DNA from: Nannobrachium achirus
Lineage: Eukaryota; Chordata; Actinopteri; Myctophiformes; Myctophidae
Reading direction: 5' to 3'
Assembly (NCBI GenBank): GCA_963921795.1
Contig: OY997642.1
Span: forward strand, 62,401,909-62,465,908
DNA: 64,000 nucleotides
Shown here in pieces: positions 1 through 11,339 of this stretch (position 1 is its first letter; each line of letters starts with the position of its first letter). The notes under the pieces were generated by a model, which searched no databases, was not told where the DNA came from, and saw nothing but the letters and a program-made list of their open reading frames with translations. Made by a program: the position numbers and the translations under genes.

Positions 1-361
1 GTTTTGACTCAACAGTTAGCTCTGATTGGATTAGACAGAGTAATGTTATGATCAGCAGATCCAGGGCTCCAGGGTGCGACCTATTAGTTCGCATATGCGA
101 CCTCATTTCATAAAGTGCGAGTTAAAATTTAACCAGGTCGCGCCGGTGCGACTTGGAGGATGGGTAAAAAAAAAAAAAAAAAAATCCTTGAACGAGGATC
201 GCCTCTCTTCTCTCTCGCTCCCTCTCTCTCTCCCTGCCTGCAAGAGCCTTTGCTCCTTCCCCTGGCCCCCTCCCCTTCCTTCTTTCTCTCTCTCACTCAC
301 ACACAGTCACACACTCACACACACACACGCTAGCGTCGGTGCGGGGTGGACTCCTAGTCAC

Positions 362-410
<49 letters not shown>

Positions 411-719
411 TTCTCTCTCTCTCGCTCACCTTGGATATATCTCAAATATATACTAACCTTTCTTTGTAAACCATGCTTTTTCTGTTGTCATCTCGAACTG
501 GATGATCTATAATCCACGGGGCTGTTTGCTATTAGATTAGCTATTGATTAGCAATCGCTCGTGGATGTTTACATTAACCTACTGTGTGCGCATTGGGGTT
601 GAAAACAGCTGTGGCCAAAATGTGCATTTTCACTTCATAGACAATTAGCTGAAATGAACGGCACCTGTAAACTTTTCTGTCTTTGTTGTAGCGTGTGTTT
701 TCTGTGTTATTGCGCGCGC

Positions 720-781
<62 letters not shown>

Positions 782-1975
782 CCAAGTGAACGTTCCCAGT
801 ATCTCACTCCAAAACCATAAGGACAATTTTATTTTTCCATCCGGAATGGCAGCAGGCCTAATATTATTATTACATTTAATCTATGTTGTGCAAGTTGAAA
901 GTCAAAGTTCTAGGTATTATATTGCCTTTGTTAGACTAGATATTTGTTCATCTTTCTTGAGTTAATGTCTTTAGTTTGCAAGTATTAACTTGAAGCAAAA
1001 ATACATTAAAACTACATACTTTTTTACTTTATCATATGACACAGCCTTAGTGCTGACCTATTTTGTCAACTACTGCTGCTCATGCAGAGAAACCTAAAGT
1101 TCAGACTAAAATATTTAGCAAAATATCAGGTTTGGCTCATTGTCAATCTTTACATCAAGGCAAACCTATGGTATGGAAATGAACACCTATCATCACCAGC
1201 ATGATAAGGCTATGTATTAATACCACGCTATACAAAGAAAAAGATGGTGCTACCTAATTTCTGGTGGCGCTACCTAATGAAAAGGTAGGTGGCACCAGTG
1301 CTACCTGTGAAAAAGTTAGTCTGGAGCCCTGAGCAGATCTGTGAATGAGGAAAGGATCTGACTGATGGCCTGAGGAGGGCGAGACTCACATGTCCTGCGT
1401 AAACTAACGTTACCTATGCTTAATTTTGTGAAACAATATGTAGGATAGGATCATGCAGTGGAGAAGTTTTTTTTTTTCTCTTTTTTTTTTTTGCAGCTGC
1501 AGCGGCTGCCAAGAAGGGCCTAATCTGTTTGACAATTTGAAGATACAATGTTTACAATAGGCCCATTAAGACCGGGAAGGCATCTGTGATTTTAACCATT
1601 TTAACCTCAATTTTATTTGGTATTCAAAAATAGCAGATATACAAGCTCATATAGTGCGCCACTTCGTGCCGCGCTATGAGCTTGTAGATCTGCTATTTTT
1701 GAAAGATTGTGAAAATGTGTGCAAATCTTTGAATAATATAAAGTGACAATTTTGCTTCTGTGGGTCCCTGGAACAAAATATTTTGAAATAGGGGTCTGGG
1801 GCCAAATCATTTACATTTAATTTTGGGGGTCCTTAGCTTATTATTATTTCTAAACATTTTCAAAAACATTCCCTAAAAAGCTTAATTTTTCATGAATGAA
1901 AAATAAATGGAATATGTTTTTCCTCAGTAATTTCATGAAGAAATCAAAGAAATTACATAAATTAGAAAACCAATG
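1..1975. other. gene-free stretch with microsatellites
   Basis: I see no supportable gene here. The stretch holds a poly-A run at about 166-184, CT-rich sequence at 200-300, a (CAGA)n tract at about 361-410 and a (GT)n tract at about 717-779. The open frames seen here are readings of those simple repeats. Sequence resembling other places in the window (about 1700-1830 resembles 27930-28080) shows that the right part is dispersed repeat DNA. Confidence 0.7.
1625..1702. repeat. palindrome-family copy (AGATCTACAAGCTCAC core)
   Basis: A near-perfect inverted repeat. The left arm reads AAAATAGCAGATATACAAGC and the right arm is its complement ending in GATCTGCTATTTTTG, with a short GC-rich loop between. 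The same core recurs at about fifteen places in the window. The next 130 bases resemble those following the copy at 27898, so here the palindrome belongs to a larger dispersed repeat. Confidence 0.8.
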
Positions 1976-1976
1976 T

Positions 1977-2479
1977 TTAACTCATTTTGTGCCAATCCCG
2001 AGAATACTCGTGAAAAATACTCGAGTATCACATGGTGCCGATCCCGAGTATACTCGTGAAAAGTACTATTACTGTAACGGCGGTTCTCCTACCCTGTAGC
2101 TGCGCGGAAGCTCCTGACACGATCGCCCTCGCCGATTCATCATCATCACGGATCCACGAGCACAAAATAGTAATCCCATAACATTGAGGCAGACGGGGAA
2201 TCTCATCTTTAATGTCCATTATCTCCAAACATCACTTTCAAAGGGAGGATGGCAGTAGATTCTCGCTTATATAACACATGTTGAAAAGCTCCGTTCCGCC
2301 ATTACACAACAGCATGTTGACTACGAGCGCCATGACGTCATGACGTGATGACGTCAGACCGGAAGTGTTTACGCTATGGACTTCTGGCCTTCTAAATAAG
2401 ACAACGGTCGTGGATGCAGCCTGCGGGAGGCACGCTGGACATTTTAATCCGTTAATTTCATGAGCACAAAATGAGTTAA
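1977..2479. mobile_element. TTAA-flanked non-autonomous DNA transposon
   Basis: The ends are inverted repeats TTAACTCATTTTGTGC and GCACAAAATGAGTTAA, with TTAA at both outer edges, as left by piggyBac-type integration. No transposase frame lies inside. The left boundary of the following tandem duplication (2241) falls inside this element. The second unit therefore carries only its right part. Confidence 0.75.
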
Positions 2480-4620
2480 GAAGCAGTGTAAATATCTGAT
2501 ATACAAGCTCAAAGCGCGAAGCAACACGTTGTGAGCTTGTGAGCTTCTGCTTGTATTGTTTGTGTTTTTACCTGTACAGCACTTTGGTTCAGCTCGACTG
2601 TTTGTAAACGTGCTTTATAAATAAAGTTTGATTTGATTTGATTTGATTCGATTTGTAGATCTGCTGTTTTCACTAGTCTAGGTCCCGGTCAAACGTCTAA
2701 TTTCGCTTTTGGGTTACAAGCTAAAAAGTTTGGGGAACCACTGATATAATTGGTCCTTGCTGATGCTCATTGGCACCATTTCTGTCTACTCATTCTGCTA
2801 CTGACATGACACGGACCATGATAATGACATGATACTGACATGATAATGTCATGATACTGACCAACATACCACTGGCGCCTATTCATAGAGCCAAGGGGAG
2901 CAATGGCTCCCCCTATCTGCCAGTCGGGGGAGCCCGGCTCCCCCTCCCTCCTTTTATTTATTTACGATCATATAATCACAAAATGTGATTAAGAAGAAGA
3001 ACGTCAGAAATTCGCCTTGTTTGACCCTTTGAAGCACCCATAGCATGGCTTCTAAACCAATCACAGCGAATGGGGGGCGGGAGGTATAGGTCTACTGGTT
3101 TCTCAACCAATCACAGTGACTGTCTGAACCTCTGTCTGACAGCGCGCTGGGGGGGGGGGGGGGGGGGGGGTGTTTGGCTTTAACACAGAACACTTTAAAA
3201 ACAGAACGGGAACTTTTGGAATTTGAGTGGCTCAGAATCAGATGGAGGAGAAATTGGGACAACAATGAACAAAACTGACTGCCTGGAGTTAGCATAACAT
3301 ATCCAATGTGAAGCCCCAAAGACACCCGGAAATGACTTAATAAAGGAAACCCATTTTAGTCGACTTTATACCCAAAAATACCCATTTTAGCCGACTTTAT
3401 AACCGCAAATACCCGATTAAAAAAAAAAAAAAGGGAGGATGGCAGTAGATTCTCGCTTATATAACACATGTTGAAAAGCTCCGTTCCGCCATTACACAAC
3501 AGCATGTTGACTACGAGCGCCATGACGTCATGACGTGATGACGTCAGACCGGAAGTGTTTACGCTATGGACTTCTGGCCTTCTAAATAAGACAACGGTCG
3601 TGGATGCAGCCTGCGGGAGGCACGCTGGACATTTTAATCCGTTAATTTCATGAGCACAAAATGAGTTAAGAAGCAGTGTAAATATCTGATATACAAGCTC
3701 AAAGCGCGAAGCAACACGTTGTGAGCTTGTGAGCTTCTGCTTGTATTGTTTGTGTTTTTACCTGTACAGCACTTTGGTTCAGCTCGACTGTTTGTAAACG
3801 TGCTTTATAAATAAAGTTTGATTTGATTTGATTTGATTCGATTTGTAGATCTGCTGTTTTCACTAGTCTAGGTCCCGGTCAAACGTCTAATTTCGCTTTT
3901 GGGTTACAAGCTAAAAAGTTTGGGGAACCACTGATATAATTGGTCCTTGCTGATGCTCATTGGCACCATTTCTGTCTACTCATTCTGCTACTGACATGAC
4001 ACGGACCATGATAATGACATGATACTGACATGATAATGTCATGATACTGACCAACATACCACTGGCGCCTATTCATAGAGCCAAGGGGAGCAATGGCTCC
4101 CCCTATCTGCCAGTCGGGGGAGCCCGGCTCCCCCTCCCTCCTTTTATTTATTTACGATCATATAATCACAAAATGTGATTAAGAAGAAGAACGTCAGAAA
4201 TTCGCCTTGTTTGACCCTTTGAAGCACCCATAGCATGGCTTCTAAACCAATCACAGCGAATGGGGGGCGGGAGGTATAGGTCTACTGGTTTCTCAACCAA
4301 TCACAGTGACTGTCTGAACCTCTGTCTGACAGCGCGCTGGGGGGGGGGGGGGGGGGGGGGGGTGTTTGGCTTTAACACAGAACACTTTAAAAACAGAACG
4401 GGAACTTTTGGAATTTGAGTGGCTCAGAATCAGATGGAGGAGAAATTGGGACAACAATGAACAAAACTGACTGCCTGGAGTTAGCATAACATATCCAATG
4501 TGAAGCCCCAAAGACACCCGGAAATGACTTAATAAAGGAAACCCATTTTAGTCGACTTTATACCCAAAAATACCCATTTTAGCCGACTTTATAACCGCAA
4601 ATACCCGATTTAAAAAAAAA
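2241..4620. repeat. near-identical direct tandem duplication, unit about 1190 bp
   Basis: The stretch from 2241 to 3430 repeats from 3431 to about 4620 with almost no differences apart from the length of a poly-G run (about 3150 and 4340) and of a poly-A run near each junction. The unit holds the right part of a TTAA element, a split palindrome copy, a retroposon-like tail and a gctccccct-rich segment. The identity implies a very recent duplication, or an assembly duplication. Confidence 0.9.
2541..2652 (+). repeat. retroposon 3' tail inserted in a palindrome copy
   Basis: A sequence reading TGTACAGCACTTTGG then AATAAAGTTTGATTTGATTT splits a palindrome-family copy. Its left half ends at 2540 and its right half resumes at about 2653 with TGTAGATCTGCTG. 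The TTTGA microsatellite tail is typical of fish LINE/SINE 3' ends. The same tail occurs at about 3731-3842 (tandem copy) and 29461-29527. The family is not identified further. Confidence 0.6.
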
Positions 4621-5179
4621 AAATGGATTTGTGCTCCCCCTAGTGGGGACAGAGTTAGGCGCTGGTGCAACATACTGACCATGATACTGTCATGATACTG
4701 GCCATACTGACATGATACTGATGATGTTAGTATCACCAGTATTAAAACAGATATTAAAATGAACAGCTATAAAACAAATATAATTAAATAAACTATCAAG
4801 AGAGGATCTGCACACAGGCTTGTATGGGACTGGCATATTCAAAATGTAGGTCTAGCCTTGCAAGGCTTTAAAAGTCGAACAAGTAAGTCAGTAAATATGT
4901 AAAATCAATCCTGAAACGCACCAGCAACCAGTGAAAGGAAAGCTATGATCTGTGTAATATGGTCACGTTTTTTGGACTTTCAGTTGGAAAAAGCATGATT
5001 GATTATACAACCAGTCACTTGAGTCGAACATCACATCTAACTTACAGGCCTAGCATCTGTCTATATGGAGGGTGAGACACTCTAGAGCGAGAGAAGGAGA
5101 GAGGCCAGAGAGAAGCTATCCCTCATCGGATAATCCGCCAACAGACCAGAAGTTCCAGATGGCTCTCACTCCTCAAACC
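4621..5179. other. gene-free stretch
   Basis: I recognise no gene, RNA or complete repeat here. A CATGATACTGAC-like motif recurs at 4675-4735, as it does at 2815-2865 and 4010-4050. Confidence 0.5.
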
Positions 5180-6211
5180 ATAATAGTGTACAACTATGTA
5201 TGACCAGCATCCCCCACTTCCAGTTAATACCAACTGTATGGTATTGGGGTTCTTCCTGCATGTGGTCCATTACTTTTCAGTGCTGCATGTGTTGTGTGTG
5301 ATAGTGATTGCTATACCACCACAATGCCAAGTTCTGTCACTCAGGCTCACAAGGAGCTCAGGCCGGTCATTGTATCGGCTGTTTGCTGTTGTTTTTTTTT
5401 TTCAAAACATAAAAGTCTTTATCATGGTCCTTCAAACATGTAGGCCTATTAAAAGGTTTTAACTGAAAAAATCCATTCCAGTGAGCAGGCCTGGAATTTC
5501 GTCATTTTAGGGGCAAGGCCACTTGGCCATTGGTGTTGTCCATTTTTGGAGGGCACAAAGGCCATCAAATAAAACACAATTTTAGTCCATTGAAAGAATT
5601 AACTGAATTTAAGGTTTAAAATATTATATGTAGACTATCTGCCATGAAATAAATACTGTAAATTGGTATTTACAATCTGATCCATGCTCAGCCCTGCACC
5701 AATCAAAAGACACTGGTGTCTACATGACAAGAAAGATAGACTGGTGTTTATATGTTGTCAAGAAAGAGACAGATGAGAAAGTGGTACGGTCAGCTGGGGC
5801 ATTAAGGCCACTGTGGCCTCAGGGCATGCCATTTTTTGGAGGGGCACAAGGCCAAATTGAGGGGCAACGATGGCCATGGCCTTCATGGCCTCCATGAAAT
5901 TCCTGCCCTGCCAGTGAGCCATTTTTTATATACTTTTTGCCTTGCGCCGTTGAGGGATTTTGCCTGTCAATCATCACCTCCGCTCTGGCCCCACTGTGGG
6001 AGAAAGAGAGGGGATGGGAGGGGCTGGGAGGAGAGGGGGTGGGATTGCCTGTCTATGACATCAAAGACGGGCAATCACTTTTCTGAGCCCAATTATTCAG
6101 AAAACCCCAGACCACAGAAAATCCACTGAATGTTCAAATTTCATTTTTGGGGGGTTGTAATTGAGTTCAGGAAACTTTATGTTGTGAGAACTTTAACAAG
6201 TAATTCTCTTT

Positions 6212-6231
6212 TCTGTTGTTCTCTTCTGCAG
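6212..6231 (+). promoter_or_regulatory. splice acceptor of the receptor coding exon (copy A)
   Basis: A pyrimidine-rich run ends in CTCTTCTGCAG directly before the exon, 41 bases ahead of the start codon. The same site is conserved in copy B (complement of about 25644-25660). This fits the known gene layout, in which the whole M2 protein is encoded by one exon preceded by non-coding 5' exons. Those upstream exons were not found in the window. Confidence 0.75.
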
Positions 6232-6271
6232 GTTCCTTCTAAGTAAGAGCGGAGAACAACGCCCAAATGCC

Positions 6272-7603
6272 ATGGATGTATTCAACTTCACCCACTGGAA
6301 TGCCTCCCAGGGCAACAAGACACAAGTCGAGGAGGAGCATGAAAGTCCCTATAAGACGGTGGAGGTTGTGTTTATCGTGTTGGTGACTGTTTCCCAGAGC
6401 CTGGTCACAGTCATTGGAAATATCCTGGTCATGCTTTCCATCAAGGTTAACCGGAATCTACAGACTGTCAACAACTATTTTTTATTCAGCCTGGCATGTG
6501 CTGATCTAATTATTGGACTGATCGTTATGAACTTGTATACAGTCTATATAGTCTTCGGGTACTGGCCCCTGGGGCCAGTGGTGTGCGACCTCTGGTTGGC
6601 CTTGGACTATGTTGTCTACAATGCATCTGCCATGCATCTTCTCATCATAAGCTTTGACAGATACTTCTGTGTCACGAAGCCCCTCATCTATCCTATCAAA
6701 AGGACCACTAAGATGGCAGGGATGATGATTGCCGGGGTCTGGGTACTGTCCTTCATCCTCTGGGCACCAGCTATTATCTTCTGGCAGTTCATAGTCGGCG
6801 AGCGGACGGTACCCACGACAGAATGCTACATTCAGTTCTTCTCCAACGCGGCTGTCACTTTTTGCACCGCCATCGCTGCCTTCTACTTGCCTGTCTTCAT
6901 AATGATTGTGCTCTACGTGCAGATATCCAAAGCCAGCAAGAGCCGCGTAAAGAAGGACGTCCGCAAACCATCAGGACCCAACACTGTGGCCTTGTCACCG
7001 GGTCAGGGGAGGAACAATGCTGCTAAACCCAACGATAACAACGTACCGGGGGAAAGCGCAGACCGATGTCCGACCCAGACGTCCGACGACGTGGCTCATC
7101 ACCACGACGGCAAACTGCAGAACGGCAAGGGTCCATCCACGGCTGCCGGAGAGGGAGAGACAGAGGGCAAGGACGTCACCAGGGACAACTCTGGCCCCGG
7201 AGAGGAGAAGGAGAGCTCCAACGATTCCACATCCGGAAGTGTGGCCGCGTCCAACCAGGAGGAGGAGGTGGTGCCTCGCAGGGGCAACTCCAGCCTGGCG
7301 CCCGTCCAGTCCGCTCCATGCAAGCTCCAAGCGGCGCCGTCGCGGGAGAAGAAGGTGACGCGCACCATCATGGCCATCCTGGTGGCGTTCGTGGTCACCT
7401 GCACTCCCTACAACGTGTGTGCGCTGATCTACACCTTCTGCTCCAGCTGTATCCCCAACTCAGTGTGGACCATCAGCCTCTGGATGTGCTACATCAACAG
7501 CACCTTAAATCCGGCGTGCTACGCCTTGTGCAATGTCACGTTTAAAAATACCTTCAAACACCTTCTTCTCTGCCAATACAAGAACATTAGGTCAGCCAGA
7601 TAA
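6272..7603 (+). CDS. chrm2: muscarinic acetylcholine receptor M2-type, copy A
   Basis: This encodes an intact 443-residue class A GPCR (human M2 has 466). It is an M2 type by its [14 protein letters not shown] start, the loop-3 QGR..KPN.NN motif and [11 protein letters not shown]. The family is a plasma-membrane Gi/o-coupled acetylcholine receptor. Visible hallmarks are three N-terminal sequons (N5, N10, N15), GNILV in TM1, LACAD in TM2, D112 (3.32), DRYFC after TM3, the ECL2 cysteine in ECY, the basic REKKVTRT before TM6 and NPACY in TM7. Loop 3 is shorter than in mammals. Odd points: the toggle tryptophan W6.48 is Cys377, Y7.39 is Leu403, S3.36 is Tyr116, and a Gly in TM5 (human 189) is Cys198. 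The start is chosen because it follows the splice acceptor and matches copy B. Acetylcholine binding is uncertain given the pocket changes. Confidence 0.95.
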   Translation: MDVFNFTHWNASQGNKTQVEEEHESPYKTVEVVFIVLVTVSQSLVTVIGNILVMLSIKVNRNLQTVNNYFLFSLACADLIIGLIVMNLYTVYIVFGYWPLGPVVCDLWLALDYVVYNASAMHLLIISFDRYFCVTKPLIYPIKRTTKMAGMMIAGVWVLSFILWAPAIIFWQFIVGERTVPTTECYIQFFSNAAVTFCTAIAAFYLPVFIMIVLYVQISKASKSRVKKDVRKPSGPNTVALSPGQGRNNAAKPNDNNVPGESADRCPTQTSDDVAHHHDGKLQNGKGPSTAAGEGETEGKDVTRDNSGPGEEKESSNDSTSGSVAASNQEEEVVPRRGNSSLAPVQSAPCKLQAAPSREKKVTRTIMAILVAFVVTCTPYNVCALIYTFCSSCIPNSVWTISLWMCYINSTLNPACYALCNVTFKNTFKHLLLCQYKNIRSAR

Positions 7604-7673
7604 ATGTGGGGACTTGTGGGGATAGAGATCTGAGGGGTGCATGTGTGTGTGTGTGGGGATAGAGATCTGAGGG

Positions 7674-7675
<2 letters not shown>

Positions 7676-7766
<91 letters not shown>

Positions 7767-7771
7767 TGTGT
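7676..7771. repeat. (GT)n/(GCGT)n microsatellite in the receptor 3' region
   Basis: A run of GT followed by GCGT repeats lies just after the receptor stop codon. Arm 2 has a CA tract at the equivalent place (24149-24230), so the microsatellite pre-dates the duplication and has since diverged in length and motif. Confidence 0.9.
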
Positions 7772-8071
7772 GAAATGTCTGTGTGCTTGATCAAAACAGT
7801 GAGAGCACATTTTAAATTATTTTTCCAACAGTTACAGCTACATTTCCAATCTCTCTCAATAGCCTGTTGTAGCACTTTACACAAATTCAACTGCTGCCAG
7901 TTGTATTGAGATGTGTTGAGGACTTTTACCAGCACAGAAGAGCAAAAATATTGGTGTAGTATATTGGATTAAGGAGTCTTTGAGGGTTGACGCGAGCGGT
8001 TGAACAGATGAGACAAAAGACCGGACTTTGTACAATAAGGAAAAAGGTTTAATCCACAACGTTGCACTTAC

Positions 8072-8149
8072 ATCAGTCAGCTTGGCGATCCTGTCCTCGA
8101 AGTGCAGCCGAAGACAGCGGCCCCGTTTTTGGGGTCTGCAGGGTTTTTA
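8072..8149 (-). pseudogene. first-exon candidate, arm 1 copy lacking its start
   Basis: On the - strand this reads KPCRPQKRGRCLRLHFED then RIAKLTD, followed immediately by the splice donor GTAAGT. It matches the arm 2 exon at 23759-23851. Differences I can read are mainly third-position changes, plus one Thr/Arg change. The bases encoding the start and the promoter-like DNA are absent here: arm 1 runs straight from the KPC codons to the GCACTATCATCAG sequence. I do not recognise the protein. Confidence 0.5.
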
Positions 8150-8215
8150 TAGCACTATCATCAGTAGTGTCTATTTACATGCACATATAAGGCAATTACA
8201 TATATGTACATTTCC

Positions 8216-8220
<5 letters not shown>

Positions 8221-8292
<72 letters not shown>
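8221..8292. repeat. (GT)n microsatellite
   Basis: A GT run of about 72 bases. It is the landing site of the next hAT element, whose 8-bp target duplication is therefore GTGTGTGT. Confidence 0.95.
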
Positions 8293-8294
<2 letters not shown>

Positions 8295-9155
8295 GGGCTG
8301 TAATCTAGCCCTGTTTTAGGGATTCGAACTTCGGGGGGATTTTCCGAACGGACCATCGAACCTTAGATGGTTCGTTCAATTGAATAAAAACCGAACGTTC
8401 GAACCTCCGAACCATCGAACGTACTGTACCTTTAACCAGCTAAAAGTGTAGGAAATGTTTTAAATGAGCTGTTTTATCCATTGAAAACACGTGGATGCGT
8501 GGCTGCATTAACACCTAGGCTAACACTTGGAAAATCCAACCCAATCGGAGAAAATGTTGCGCAGTTTGTTGACGGCAACAAACAATGTATAGCGGAGTTG
8601 CACGGATGATGATTAGACTTGGTGACTGCGTCGGAGCGCGTCGCGTTCGGGCTGAACTGGTCTCGATGTAACAACCCCAGAAATCGCATTATAATCCTTT
8701 AGGGGGTTGCAATGAAATCCATCTTTGCTCATGCTTAGGAGAAAGGCTGTTTAATCTTTGGGTGCATGGATGGGTGTTCGCTGTTCAGAGCACAGCAGCA
8801 CACACACGTCTGTCTCTGCCCAGCTCAGCTGCTCTCACTCTACTGTCATCAAGCGTGTGTGCGCGGCCCCAAATTGGAGCGGAGGACGGTCCTTGATCGC
8901 TCCAAGCTGTTCTGGTGCATTTTATAACTACTATAACGGTCACCATTAACTGTTAGTGTTTACCGGTAGGCCTAACTTATTTCGTATTTGGCTATCTCTA
9001 CTACTGTGATATTCTGAATAGGCCTATCACATTCTGATAATTATTTTTCGTGTAAAAAAAAAAAAAAAAAAAAACCTGAACCCATTAATTTCGAACTTCG
9101 ATTGCTAACGTAACGAACGAACGTTCGAATCCCCGAAGGTTCGCTTGCAGCCCTA
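8293..9155. mobile_element. hAT-type non-autonomous element
   Basis: The ends are TAGGGCTGTAATC and GCTTGCAGCCCTA, flanked on both sides by GTGTGTGT (8 bp, the hAT target size). Inner subterminal sequence is rich in CGAAC/GTTCG repeats. No transposase frame is visible. Arm 2 has no such element at the matching GT tract. Confidence 0.8.
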
Positions 9156-9545
9156 GTGTGTGTGTACATGAGACTAATGGTCAAGACAGTTGTCTATGTG
9201 GAGATCCACAGGCCCGTCGTACAGATTTTTGGGAGGGGGGTCAAGATCAAAGACCTGGGCCCCCCCCTCCACATGGCCCCCCCTCGTTTTTTTGCCTGCT
9301 CATAGCGCGGCCTGAAAAATACGGGTTTTTCACAGGAAATTATTCATTTTTAAAATAAAAAACGGTTAAAAACAGTTCTACACCGTGCAGAACTGTTTAG
9401 GCTTAATATAATTGGGTTTATATAAAGTATGATGTATTAATCTTACCGTGGGAGATAGTTCTTTCACAGTCACTCAAATCTTTCCTACACAAACTAGACT
9501 GCTCCCGGGACCGCAGGGCCTCAACTTTCCGGTACCCTTTGCGCC

Positions 9546-10560
9546 ATACTCATACTTGCACAGATGGTCTACAGGTAGTGTCCCTACATCCCAAAACAAT
9601 CAGAATGCAAAAATGTGGTTCTGTTTTGAATCTGCAGCCTTTTATATAAGGACTTTCTATCCACAAGTTTCCGCGGGAGTTTACTGGAGACTATCTGGAC
9701 CAAACTTCCGGTTTAACAGCAGACATACAAGCTGATGCAACCCGTTGTGAGCTTGTAAATCACACACCGGAAGCTCGGTACAGCCACTGCGCAATGCACT
9801 ATGGGGCGTCGGAAACTCGTGGATAGGCGGAAATTACATTTCTAAGGAATGTTCCCCTGTGATCTTGGTGATAATCTTCTATAAGGGGTAGAACAAAACC
9901 TGACTGTTTTTTTCATAACTTTGACTTGTCCTCTTCATGAAATGAATGGTCAGTAGTTTTACTTTTACTGCAAAGGTCATGAAATTGATCCATGAATGGA
10001 CTCGCCACATAGGCAAAAAACGCCTATCCTGAAAGATGGAGTTCCAATTCAATCCTTTGTCATTTTCTACCTGCTGGTTGTTTTTACCTCATACTTGCAC
10101 AGATAGTGTACAGGTAGCATCCTTACATCCCAGAACAATCAAAATGCAAAAATGTGATTCTGTTTTGAATCTGCAGCTTTTTATATAAGGAGGCGGAAAT
10201 GACATTCCTACGGAAAACTCCCCTATAATCCTGGTGATAATTTTCTATAAGGGGTAGTACAAACCCTGACAGTGTTTTTACTTGTACTCTTCATGAAATG
10301 GATGGTCAGTAGTTTGGTCAACCCTAACCCTAACCTATTACTGCAAAAGTCATGAAATTGATCCATGAAGGGAATCACCACATAGGCCAAAACAATGCCT
10401 TCCCTGAAAGATGGTGTTCCAAGTCAATCCTTTGTCATTTTCTACCTTGCTGGTTGTTTTACCTCATACTTGCACATATGGTCTACACTTAGTGTCCCTA
10501 CATCCCAAGGCCTAATTCTCTTCACCTCAAAAGCAGCAAAAATGTTGTTCCATAAGCAGT
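9546..10560 (+). repeat. direct repeats with inverted copies at 13200-13850
   Basis: A motif running from CATACTTGCACAGATGGTCT through CAATCAGAATGCAAAAATG to GAATCTGCAGCCTTTTATAT recurs at about 9549, 10088 and 10457. Between copies lies a second shared block (CTTCATGAAATG...CATGAAATTGATCCATGAA). Two inverted copies lie at about 13215-13850. Together they look like the long, repeat-built ends of a 4.3-kb fold-back structure around 10560-13200. No coding sequence belongs to it. Confidence 0.7.
9716..9762. repeat. palindrome-family copy, degraded
   Basis: The stretch CAGCAGACATACAAGCTGAT then CCGTTGTGAGCTTGTAAATC matches the left arm and part of the right arm of the dispersed palindrome. The outer right arm is lost. 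Confidence 0.55.
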
Positions 10561-10889
10561 CTATGGTAGTCTAGCCTCGGAAACACAGGCTTATTTTAGC
10601 GATCGGAAGAAAAGAAAGCCTGGGCAAGTCCCCCTATAACTGTGCTGGTTCATGACATTTTAATTGTATATAAAATAAAGGTAGACATTCAGATATCTTA
10701 TTTTACATCAGTATTGTTCATGTGAACTGGTTTGTTTAGGCTTTTCCTCTTTAATTATAAAATCGCTATGATTTATCACTCGTTTTCCACCGCGGATCAC
10801 TCAAAGCAGACAGCAGCAGGAGTCATGTCACCCTCCTCGTCATTTCGAGACGCTGGAGGACCCGGTGAGATCTGCCGGGCCGCATCCTC

Positions 10890-11335
10890 AGTGGGAGGCA
10901 GATGTGAGACTGACATTTCTGTCGTTGATGCAAGAATACAAGCTGATCAAGACTGGAACACGGCTGGCCCTTTCCCTTCTTTTTTTAGGCCATAGCGAAT
11001 GAGGGCATATTGTCTTGCACATGCTAAAGTCTCTGGTAGACTATCTGTCAAGCCAAAGATTCTGTTAGCTGTTCCAAGGAGTTGTTGACTGACATAGTAG
11101 ATGAGCAACACAAGTACATCCATAGTACTGTATACATTGTGTGTTCTCAGGGTCTGAGAACCTTTGCCTTGACAGATCAGTCTACCAGAGGCTTCAGCAT
11201 GTATAAGACAATATGCCCCCTCTCTATGGCCTAAAAAAGAAGGCAAAGGGCCAGCCATGTTCCAGTCTTGATGAGCTCCATTGTATTATTGCATCAACAA
11301 CAGACCAGTCTCACATCTGCCTCCCACTGAGGATA
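10890..11335. repeat. fold-back repeat with arms of about 125 bp
   Basis: The sequence from CCTCAGTGGGAGGCAGATGT to GCATATTGTCTTG is repeated inverted from GACAATATGCCCCCTCTCTA to TGCCTCCCACTGAGGA. The loop is about 190 bases. The open frames at 10732-11620 come from the two arms and are not genes. Confidence 0.75.
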
Positions 11336-11339
11336 CTTT

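Larger units (their letters stand above)
5180..9545 (+). repeat. arm 1 of a large inverted duplication
   Basis: This stretch matches the reverse complement of about 22460-27640 (arm 2). Matching blocks include 5196-5470 with 26870-27160, the receptor exon, 7780-8130 with 23790-24140, and 9155-9540 with 22480-22890. Similarity fades near 5180 and near 9545. Interruptions are arm-specific: a hAT element at 8293-9155 in this arm, and two elements plus a promoter-like block in arm 2. Confidence 0.88.

Noticed and set aside
3092-4517. Duplicate - strand frames starting MSLGLHIGYV
   Set aside because: They occur because of the tandem duplication and run into a poly-G tract; no domain or expression signal.
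6995-7545. Frames on both strands inside the receptor exon
   Set aside because: They are shadows of the GC-rich loop 3 and TM6 coding sequence, mirrored in copy B, with no independent signal.
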